A model generated the notes under the pieces. It ran no database searches. It was not told where the DNA came from and was given only the letters and a program-made list of their open reading frames with translations. A program made the position numbers and the translations under genes. A DNA stretch of 13,854 nt. Origin: Chloroflexota bacterium. Lineage in GTDB: Bacteria; Chloroflexota; Dehalococcoidia; SM23-28-2; RBG-16-64-32. This document shows positions 7,356 through 13,148 of this stretch, in pieces. The number at the start of each line of letters is the position of its first letter. Position 1 is the first letter of the stretch. The stretch lies in assembly GCA_022565075.1 (NCBI GenBank), contig JADFKG010000038.1, positions 1 to 13,854 of the forward strand, in the 5' to 3' direction.

Positions 7356-7874
7356 TCAGGCCCGCGCGCGGCGGCGGCGCGAGTAGCGGCCCGGACGGCT
7401 CCTCTTCGGCTCTTCCGCCTCCAGCTCCGGCGCGATGTTCGCGCGCTCCCGCTCGACGATCGGCTGGCAGACGGCGATGATGCGCGAGAGGCGCTGGGCG
7501 ATCTCGGAGGCCAGTGCGGGCGATGGTGGGTCGTAAGGGATCGTCTCGTGCAGCCGTGCCCAGGACGCCGTCCACTCCTCAAGCTCCACCTGCGGGCCCA
7601 GCTGTGCCTGGATCTCCGGCATGTAGGGCGCGATCAGCTCCGCCCAGCGGTAAGAGAAGTCGTGCGGCCCTTCGAAATGCAGGCCGATCTCGATGCGCTC
7701 TGTCTTGCGCGTCAGGCAGACCTCGTAGTGCACCTTCGGCGAGTGGAAATGCAGCTGGAACCAGACGAAGCGGACGCGGTGCGTGCAGTCTTCGCGCAGC
7801 TCCTTGGGGAGCGCGGCCAGAGTCTCCTCCTCGATCAGGGCCATGAACTCGCTGACGCGCATGCGGGGCGGCAT
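7356..7874 (-). CDS. Protein of unknown function with basic C-terminal tail
   Basis: 172 residues; family not recognised. Soluble, without signal peptide or membrane segments. The N-terminal half looks like a compact alpha/beta fold: MRVSEFMALIEEE helix, then VRFVWFQLHFHSPKVHYEVCLTRKTERIEIGLHFEG strands with alternating aromatic and charged residues. The middle is acidic and helical (LGPQVELEEWTASWARLHE). A second helix (SEIAQRLSRIIAVCQPIVERERAN) leads to an Arg-rich tail (RSRPGRYSRRRRARA) that could bind nucleic acid or membrane. The coding bias is strong. The ATG at 7874 has no clear Shine-Dalgarno; the ATG four codons in is an alternative. It is convergent with the kinase and divergent from lemA. 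The function is unknown to me. Confidence 0.8.
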   Translation of the reverse strand: MPPRMRVSEFMALIEEETLAALPKELREDCTHRVRFVWFQLHFHSPKVHYEVCLTRKTERIEIGLHFEGPHDFSYRWAELIAPYMPEIQAQLGPQVELEEWTASWARLHETIPYDPPSPALASEIAQRLSRIIAVCQPIVERERANIAPELEAEEPKRSRPGRYSRRRRARA

Positions 7875-7931
7875 GCGACCAGATTGGTGCCAACGGCGGC
7901 GCAGGTCAAGCTGTCTCCAGTCCGCGGCCGC

Positions 7932-7940
7932 TGATACAAT
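7932..7940 (+). promoter_or_regulatory. Extended -10 promoter for the lemA operon
   Basis: TGATACAAT fits the extended -10 pattern TGn-TATAAT with one mismatch. No good -35 is needed or seen. It lies about 55 bases before the lemA start, in the gap between lemA and the divergent gene. Confidence 0.5.
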
Positions 7941-7995
7941 TCGGTCGATCGTCCACCAACGCTAGAGGCCCGCGAGCCCGGGTCGGGAGGTCTGG

Positions 7996-8676
7996 ATGGC
8001 AACGCTGATCGTCATCGCAATCATCTTCGCCGTCGTCGTTGTCGTCGTGATGGTGTTCGTCGGGATGTACAACGGCCTTGTGCGGTCGCGAAACCGCGTG
8101 AAAGAGGCCTGGTCCGGCATCGACGTCCAGCTGCGCCGGCGGTCGAGCCTCGTACCCAACCTCGTCGAGACGGTGCGCGGATACGCCGAGCACGAGCGCG
8201 AGACGTTCGAAGAAGTGACGCGAGCCCGCTCCATGCTGGAGCAGGCGCAGCAGGGCGGCGGCCCGGCAGACCAGGCCCTCGCGAACAACATGCTTACGGG
8301 CGCCCTTCGGCACCTCTTCGCCGTGGCCGAGAACTACCCGGAGCTGCAAGCGGCCGGCAACTTCCGCCAGCTCCAGACCGAACTCTCCGACATCGAGGAG
8401 AAGATCGCCTTCGCGCGGCAGTTCTACAACTCGAACGTCCTCGGCTACAACAACCGCATTCAGGTCGTGCCCACCGTTTTCATCGCCGGCATGTTCGGGT
8501 TCACCGCGGAACAGTTCTTCGAGACGGACGAGGACGGGCGCGCCGAGGTCAGCGTCGACTTCAGCCGCGAGCCGGCGTCCCGCCGGCGTCGCCGCCGACG
8601 CCACCGGCCGGCGACGCATCCGCCGGTGGGTCAGCCCCGGACCAGAGCGGGACGTCCGGCTAGCGCCTCCGCTTGA
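7996..8676 (+). CDS. lemA: LemA family membrane protein; C-terminus probably frameshifted
   Basis: A membrane-anchored helical-bundle protein of unclear biochemical role, often encoded next to HtpX. Seen: an N-terminal membrane helix (about residues 3-24), then the family signature NGLVRSRNRVKEAWSGIDVQ, SLVPNLVETVRGYAEHE, ENYPELQAAGNFRQLQTEL and the end motif RQFYNSNVLGYNNRI. GGGAGG lies seven bases before the ATG at 7996. The family match ends near residue 192. After Ser195 the open frame becomes an Arg-rich string and closes with a TGA that shares its A with the htpX ATG. One extra C after base 8580 would give a Pro/Ala/Ser/Gly-rich tail ending at a TAG at 8661-8663, with more typical third positions. 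So the printed end is probably an error or a real frameshift. Confidence 0.93.
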   Translation: MATLIVIAIIFAVVVVVVMVFVGMYNGLVRSRNRVKEAWSGIDVQLRRRSSLVPNLVETVRGYAEHERETFEEVTRARSMLEQAQQGGGPADQALANNMLTGALRHLFAVAENYPELQAAGNFRQLQTELSDIEEKIAFARQFYNSNVLGYNNRIQVVPTVFIAGMFGFTAEQFFETDEDGRAEVSVDFSREPASRRRRRRRHRPATHPPVGQPRTRAGRPASASA

Positions 8677-9647
8677 TGGACGACTCGTCCCCCGTTCCGC
8701 AGGAGCGGGTGCTCATCTGGGACCGCATAGACGCCAACAAATGGCGAACGGTCCTCCTCATTCTGAGCTTTGTCGTCTTCACGGCGCTGTTCTTCGCTGC
8801 CATAGGCACGGTGATCGCCGTGTACGCCGGCGTCAACCCGGAGGACGATCTCACGCTCACGATCCAGATCGCGGCTGCGACGGCGCTGGTCGCGACGGTC
8901 GTCGGCGTCATCATGTACTACGCCGCGACAGCGACGGTGCTGTCGATCTCCGGCGCGCACGAGGTCACCCTCGCCCAGGAGCCAGTGCTGTACCGCGTCG
9001 TCGAGAACCTGAGCATCGGCTCCGGCCTGCCGATGCCCAGGGTCTGGGTGATCGAGGACAGCGCGCCGAACGCCTTCGCCGCCGGCCGCGACCCGGAGCG
9101 CGCGCACGTCGCCGCCACCCGGGGCCTCATCGATAAGCTCGAGAAGCGCGAGCTGGAGGCCGTCATGGCGCACGAGATGTCGCACATCGGCAACTACGAC
9201 ATCCGGATCATGACGACGGCGGCGGTGGTCGTCGGTCTGATGGCGCTCCTCACGGACATGATGCTGCGCTTCACCTGGTACGGTGCTGGTGCGAGGCGGA
9301 GCAACCGGGGCAAGGGCGGCGGCGCGATCGCCTTGATCTTCCTCGCCGTTGCGCTCGTCTTCATCGTCCTCTCGCCGTTCATAGCGTCCGCCCTGCGTTT
9401 CGCCGTTTCCCGCCAGCGGGAGTACCTGGCCGACGCCTCCGGCGCGCTCCTCTGCCGCAACCCCGCCGCGCTGGCCGACGCGCTCGAAAAGATAGCGGCT
9501 GACCCTGAGCCGCTGGAGTCAGCGAACAAGGCCACCGCGCACCTCTACATCGAGAACCCGCTCAAGGAGCACAAGAGCTTCCTCAACGGCCTCTTCGCCA
9601 CTCACCCGCCGATGGACGAGCGCATCAAGCTCCTCCGTGCGATGTGA
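8676..9647 (+). CDS. htpX: HtpX-like M48 family zinc membrane protease
   Basis: 323 residues, close to family length. HtpX-type enzymes cut misfolded membrane proteins, with the active site on the cytoplasmic side. Seen: two N-terminal membrane helices (about 25-52 and 63-88), DSAPNAFAAG (128-137; the family has PNAFATG), the zinc motif HEMSH (166-170) with Glu167 as catalytic base, membrane segments at about 179-198 and 217-245, REYLADASG (248-256) with Glu249 as third zinc ligand, and a C-terminal FATHPPMDERIKLL. The ATG at 8676 overlaps the preceding TGA as TGATG; a TTG one codon earlier is in the same frame. There is no clear Shine-Dalgarno, so it probably depends on coupling to lemA. Confidence 0.95.
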   Translation: MDDSSPVPQERVLIWDRIDANKWRTVLLILSFVVFTALFFAAIGTVIAVYAGVNPEDDLTLTIQIAAATALVATVVGVIMYYAATATVLSISGAHEVTLAQEPVLYRVVENLSIGSGLPMPRVWVIEDSAPNAFAAGRDPERAHVAATRGLIDKLEKRELEAVMAHEMSHIGNYDIRIMTTAAVVVGLMALLTDMMLRFTWYGAGARRSNRGKGGGAIALIFLAVALVFIVLSPFIASALRFAVSRQREYLADASGALLCRNPAALADALEKIAADPEPLESANKATAHLYIENPLKEHKSFLNGLFATHPPMDERIKLLRAM

Positions 9648-10102
9648 CGATCGTGCCGCCTCTATTGCGTCTGGCCAGCGCCGAAGACGTCGACGCCATC
9701 ACTCGCCTCATCGCCTCCGAAACGCTGCCGGCGGTCGAGGTTGCCAGGTGGCTGAGCAGCTTCTGGGTGCTGGACGACGCCGGGACGCTCGTCGGCTGTG
9801 CGGGCATCGAGCGCTACGGCGAGGCGGCCCTCCTGCGGTCCGTCGTTGTGGCCTCAACGCTGCGAGGAAGCGGCGAAGGTGCCCGCATGACGGGCCGTGC
9901 CCTGACCTTCGCGCGGGACGATGGCGCCCGGCGTTGCTATCTGTTCACGATGACCGCGGCAGAGTTCTTCTCGCGGTTCGGGTTCGAACGCTGCCGGTTG
10001 GACGACTTCGAGCCCGCGGCGCAAGAGTCCTGGCAGTGGCGGGCCATCTCCGGAAACGAGGACCTCGCGGCGCAGGTGATCCCCATGCGGGCCGATCTCT
10101 AG
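9644..10102 (+). CDS. GNAT acetyltransferase, ArsN2-like
   Basis: 152 residues. Transfers acetyl from acetyl-CoA to an unknown small-molecule amine or acid. Seen: an N-terminal RLASAEDVDAITRLI helix, then WVLDDAGTLVGCAGIERYGEAALLRSVVV. The last part is very like the ArsN2 branch (VGCAGLE-YG-xALLRSVAV in family memory). Next come the acetyl-CoA binding loop LRGSGEGARM (74-83, R/Q-x-x-G-x-G/A) and AAEFFSRFGFERC. The tail after residue 125 is longer than usual (AQESWQWRAISGNEDL). The start GTG overlaps the htpX stop as GTGA, placing it in the lemA-htpX operon; a second GTG three codons on is the only near alternative. No arsenic genes are in the window, so an arsenic role is not supported. It shares CTAG with the convergent selD. 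Confidence 0.88.
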   Translation: MTIVPPLLRLASAEDVDAITRLIASETLPAVEVARWLSSFWVLDDAGTLVGCAGIERYGEAALLRSVVVASTLRGSGEGARMTGRALTFARDDGARRCYLFTMTAAEFFSRFGFERCRLDDFEPAAQESWQWRAISGNEDLAAQVIPMRADL

Positions 10103-11142
10103 GCCGCGACTTCGACGCCGGCGCCCGCGGTGACCTCGCCGATCGCCCAGACCTCCAGGCCGGCCGCGCGGAAGCGGTCCTGCGCGTCGCTGGCGCGGTC
10201 CTGCGCGACCGCCATCAGCAGCCCGCCCGACGTCTGCGGGTCGAACAGCACGCCCTGCATCGCCTCGCTGACCTTCTGGTCCATGTTGACGTGCTCGCCG
10301 TAGAACTCGCGGTTCCGCCTCGCCCCGGCCGTGGAGATGCCGCCCTTCGCGAGCTCCAGCGCGCCCGGCAGAACCGGCACCGCCGGTGCGATGATGCGCA
10401 GACAAAGCTCGCCCGCCGCCGCGATCTCGCGCGCGTGGCCCAGGAGGCTGTAGCCGGTAACGTCGGTCATCGCCCTGGCGCCGATCTCGCGCGCTATGTG
10501 TGCGGCGTGGCGGTTGAGCGTGGTCATGCCCTCGACCGCGGCCGCCAGATGCTCCGGCGACGCCTCGTCGCGTCCGGCCGCCGTCGTGATGATGCCCGTT
10601 CCCAGCGCCTTCGTAAGGAAGAGCACGTCGCCCGGCTGCGCGCCCCCTTTGCGGAAGATGGCGTCGGGGTGCACCAGCCCCATCACGCAGAGGCCGTACT
10701 TCGGCTCCTCGTCGAGGATCGTGTGCCCGCCGGCGATGACGCCGCCTGCCTCACGCACCTTTTCGGCGCCTCCCTGGATTATCTTCGCGATCGTCTCCGA
10801 CGGCATGTCCTCCGGAAACGCCGCAATGTTGAGCGCCAGCACGACCTCGCCGCCCATGGCGTAGACGTCGCTCATGGCGTTGGTCGCGGAGATCGCGCCG
10901 TAATCGTAGGGGTCGTCCACCAGCGGCGCGAAGAAGTCGACCGTCAGCACGACAGCCTGATCGTCGTTCAGGCGATAGACGGCGGCGTCGTCCGGCGCGG
11001 TCAGGCCGACCAGCAGGTCAGGCTGATCGGCGGAGAGGTCCGAGAGGTGCTTCAGCACCTGCGACAGCTCCCGCATGCCCGCCTTGCCCGCGCAACCAGC
11101 GCAGGAGGCCAGCTTCGTCAGCCGCTCCGTACCGCTCGCCAT
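10099..11142 (-). CDS. selD: Selenophosphate synthetase SelD
   Basis: Makes selenophosphate from selenide and ATP, the selenium donor for selenocysteine and for 2-selenouridine in tRNA. 347 residues, full length. Seen: LTKLASCAGCAGKAG (8-22) with the active-site Cys17 and Lys20, the Cys and not the Sec form; APDDAAVY (49-56) and LTVDFFAP (66-73), metal and ATP aspartates; NAMSDVYAMGG (88-98); GGVIAGGHTI (133-142); DVTGYSLLGH (227-236); and DPQTSGGLLM (301-310). The ATG at 11142 has AAAGGAG six bases upstream, and a TATACT at 11180-11175 on this strand could be its -10. No selA, selB, tRNA-Sec or selU lies nearby. Its stop shares CTAG with that of the convergent acetyltransferase. Confidence 0.97.
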   Translation of the reverse strand: MASGTERLTKLASCAGCAGKAGMRELSQVLKHLSDLSADQPDLLVGLTAPDDAAVYRLNDDQAVVLTVDFFAPLVDDPYDYGAISATNAMSDVYAMGGEVVLALNIAAFPEDMPSETIAKIIQGGAEKVREAGGVIAGGHTILDEEPKYGLCVMGLVHPDAIFRKGGAQPGDVLFLTKALGTGIITTAAGRDEASPEHLAAAVEGMTTLNRHAAHIAREIGARAMTDVTGYSLLGHAREIAAAGELCLRIIAPAVPVLPGALELAKGGISTAGARRNREFYGEHVNMDQKVSEAMQGVLFDPQTSGGLLMAVAQDRASDAQDRFRAAGLEVWAIGEVTAGAGVEVAA

Positions 11143-11211
11143 GCCGCTCCTTTCGCTCGCTTCGTGCGTTGTCCAGTATAAGGCCGCTTCGTCGCGTTAT
11201 TCTTACCACGT

Positions 11212-12228
11212 ATGAGACCGCTCGTTCCGATCACCCTGCTCCTCGTCGTTCTCAGCGCCCTCGTGGCCTGCGGCGGCGATCCCGATCCCAGCGGACCGAC
11301 CGCGACGCCGTTCGTTATCCTTACCACACCGGACGCAGGCTCTCCCTCCCCCGATGCGACGAGCAGGCCGGCCGATGATCCGGCCGGCACCCTTGCGCTG
11401 GCCGGCGAGCTTGTCTCGCTCGACTGGCTGGCCGGCAGCGCGGCGTTTCCGGCGGTGCCGTCGCCGTTCGCCGCGCCGATCGCCGATCCGGGCCTGCTCG
11501 CCGCCGTCGAAGCTGCGCTGGCCGGGCGCGACGGCGTGTTCAGCGTGATCGTCCACAACCTCGCCGACGGCCGCTACGCCGCCATCAACACGACCGCCAC
11601 GTACTATGCCGCGAGCCTGTTCAAAGCCCCCGTTCTTCTCGAGGCGTACCGGCAGCGAGACCTCGGGATCATCGACTTCGCGACGGAGCTGACCGTGGGT
11701 GAAGAGGTCGTTCAGTACGATCTCGGAACGCTGGAGTATCTGGGCATCGAAGAAGGCGACACGGTGCTCCTGGGCGAGGCCGTCGAGGCGATGATCATCG
11801 TCAGCGATACGGCGCTCGCCAACCTGGTGCTCGGCGAGGTCGGCTACGGCAACGTCGACGCGATGCTCGCCGGGATCGGCGCCACGACGATGTCCGTCAG
11901 CACCCGCGACCTGCCGACCACCGCCGCCGACATGTACGCTGTCATCTCCGCGATAGCGACGGGCGACGGCGTCTCGGAGGGGTCGCGTCAGGAGATGTTG
12001 AGCCTGATGGCGCAGGAGTGGTTCCGCAACGGCGTGGTCGCCGGCATTCCAGCCGGCACGCCGTTCGCGCACAAGACCGGCAGCTTCACCGACGCCACCC
12101 ACGACGTCGCCGTCGTCGAAGGGCTTGCCGGACCGTACATCATCGTCGTCCTCAGCGATCGCTCGTCCCACTGGGGGCCGATCGCGAGCGTCTCCGACGC
12201 CGTCTGGCGATACTTCGCCGGCGAGTAG
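11212..12228 (+). CDS. Beta-lactamase-fold (PF13354-like) serine hydrolase lipoprotein
   Basis: 338 residues. Signal peptide with lipobox LVAC at 17-20 (Cys20 lipidated), then a linker rich in S, T, P, D and G to about residue 58, then a class A beta-lactamase-like domain facing the outside. Seen: SLFK at 135-138 (Ser-x-x-Lys, Ser135 nucleophile), SDT at 198-200 (SDN in true class A), and KTG at 288-290. STRDLPTTAADM aligns with the RDTT region after the omega loop of TEM-type enzymes. The ExxLN glutamate needed to hydrolyse the acyl-enzyme is not seen, and the spacing from SDT to RD is about 14 residues shorter than in TEM. So this is more likely a D,D-peptidase-like or penicillin-binding protein than a resistance enzyme. 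The ATG has no clear Shine-Dalgarno. Divergent from selD (69-base gap); nth follows by 12 bases. Confidence 0.88.
   Translation: MRPLVPITLLLVVLSALVACGGDPDPSGPTATPFVILTTPDAGSPSPDATSRPADDPAGTLALAGELVSLDWLAGSAAFPAVPSPFAAPIADPGLLAAVEAALAGRDGVFSVIVHNLADGRYAAINTTATYYAASLFKAPVLLEAYRQRDLGIIDFATELTVGEEVVQYDLGTLEYLGIEEGDTVLLGEAVEAMIIVSDTALANLVLGEVGYGNVDAMLAGIGATTMSVSTRDLPTTAADMYAVISAIATGDGVSEGSRQEMLSLMAQEWFRNGVVAGIPAGTPFAHKTGSFTDATHDVAVVEGLAGPYIIVVLSDRSSHWGPIASVSDAVWRYFAGE
11367..11388. repeat. GC hairpin in the lipoprotein linker region
   Basis: GCCGGCCG (11367-11374) and its exact reverse complement CGGCCGGC (11381-11388) flank a six-base loop. It encodes part of the flexible linker after the lipobox. 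In mRNA this is a stable eight-pair hairpin. It may be chance in such GC-rich DNA. Confidence 0.5.
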
Positions 12229-12240
12229 GAAGCCGACCAC

Positions 12241-13008
12241 GTGCCACGCCGCAAGAAGCCTCCAGCGAAGCGCAACACGCCCCGTCCTCCCGCTCATCCT
12301 GAGGCTCTCGAAGGAAGAGCGGAGCAACCACGTTCCGAAACAACGGCGCTCACGCCGGCCGAGATCGTGCGCCGCCTCGCCGCGCTCTACGGCGAACCGG
12401 AATGGCGCCCGCACGGCGACCCGATGACCGAACTTGTCCTCACGATCCTCTCTCAGAACACGACCGACACGAACTCCGGGCGCGCCTTCATGCGGTTGCG
12501 CGAGCGCTTCGATAGCTGGGACGCGTTGGCCGAGGCGCCCGTCGAGGAGATCGAGCGTGAGATCGCCGTCGGCGGCCTGGCGAAGCAGAAGGCGCCGCGA
12601 ATCAAGGCCTCGCTCGCCGCCATCCGCGAGAAGCGCGGTTCGTGGGACCTCGGCTTCCTGCGCGACCTGCCGCTGGACGAGGCGAAGGCCTGGCTGCGCG
12701 AGCTGAGCGGCGTCGGCCCGAAGACGGCCGCCTGCGTGCTCATGTTCGCGCTCGGCCTGCCGGCGCTGCCCGTCGACACGCACGTGCACCGCGTCGCACA
12801 GCGTCTCGGCCTCGTGCCACCGAAGGCGACGCCGGAGAAGGCGCACGACATCCTCGAGTCCGCGCTCGACCCGGAGCTGGTCTACCCGCTGCACATCTCG
12901 CTGATCAAGCACGGCCGCCGCCTCTGCCGCGCCCAGCGCCCGCTCTGCGCCGAGTGCCCGCTGCTGGACGGCTGTCCGGCGGGTCAGGCGTCGGTTGGGG
13001 CGCAATGA
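12241..13008 (+). CDS. nth: Endonuclease III-like DNA glycosylase/AP lyase
   Basis: Base-excision repair enzyme removing oxidised pyrimidines and cleaving at the abasic site. 255 residues, about 40 longer than E. coli Nth because of an N-terminal extension. Seen: LVLTILSQNTTDTNSGRAF (65-83), the helix-hairpin-helix ELSGVGPKTAACV with catalytic Lys161 (154-166), VDTHVHRVAQRLGL with Asp179 (178-191), and the 4Fe-4S cluster cysteines 229, 236, 239 and 245 in the pattern C-x6-C-x2-C-x5-C. The GTG start at 12241 has AGGAAG eight bases upstream. The extension is basic and low in complexity and contains the HPEALEG-type peptide encoded by a palindromic repeat (12290-12322). Homologues with this SQNTTD motif form a branch distinct from E. 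coli Nth, so the exact substrate is uncertain. Its TGA overlaps the next ATG. Confidence 0.93.
   Translation: MPRRKKPPAKRNTPRPPAHPEALEGRAEQPRSETTALTPAEIVRRLAALYGEPEWRPHGDPMTELVLTILSQNTTDTNSGRAFMRLRERFDSWDALAEAPVEEIEREIAVGGLAKQKAPRIKASLAAIREKRGSWDLGFLRDLPLDEAKAWLRELSGVGPKTAACVLMFALGLPALPVDTHVHRVAQRLGLVPPKATPEKAHDILESALDPELVYPLHISLIKHGRRLCRAQRPLCAECPLLDGCPAGQASVGAQ
12290..12322. repeat. Palindromic repeat of the TCCTGAG-TCGAAGGA type within nth
   Basis: The outer arms CCGCTC (12290-12295) and GAGCGG (12317-12322) pair, as do the inner arms TCCT (12297-12300) and AGGA (12312-12315). One A-A mismatch separates the arms and the loop is 11 bases. The core (CATCCTGAG...TCGAAGGA) resembles, from memory, a very widespread intergenic repeat that is often mistranslated as RHPEALEG-like peptides. 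Here it is read in frame in the nth N-terminal extension. Confidence 0.6.
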
Positions 13009-13148
13009 TCGTCCTGTGGGGTGTCCTCGCGGCCTTTCTTTTTCTGCTGGGCGTTGTATTCGCGCTGAACGCAGCCGGCTCGGCCATCAGGCGTCGTCAT
13101 GCCCAATCGCCGCGCGGGTTGCCCTTTGCAGTGGCCTCCGCGGGCTAG
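13005..13148 (+). CDS. 47-residue single-pass membrane peptide, unknown
   Basis: The ATG overlaps the nth stop (ATGA). The product starts MIVLWGVLAAFLFLLGVVFAL, one hydrophobic membrane helix (about 2-22), followed by a short basic cytoplasmic-type tail (SAIRRRHAQSPRG). No Shine-Dalgarno beyond the coupling. I do not recognise it. The ATGA overlap and the clean helix-plus-basic-tail design support translation, but with 47 residues chance cannot be excluded. Its stop interlocks in CTAG with the convergent gene on the minus strand. Confidence 0.5.
   Translation: MIVLWGVLAAFLFLLGVVFALNAAGSAIRRRHAQSPRGLPFAVASAG

Noticed and set aside
7875..7960. Promoter for the minus-strand gene at 7874 (TTGACC followed by CAATCT, 17 bases apart)
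   Set aside because: The -35 is fair but the -10 is poor; not strong enough to list.
9637..11181. 514-codon plus-strand frame across the acetyltransferase and opposite selD
   Set aside because: Out of frame with the GNAT gene and antisense to selD; composition typical of a shadow frame.
11203..13005. 600-codon minus-strand open frame across the lipoprotein and nth genes
   Set aside because: It is antisense to two genes with full sets of family motifs; the product is Arg/Gly/Ala/Asp-rich without recognisable domains. This is an effect of the GC-rich third positions.
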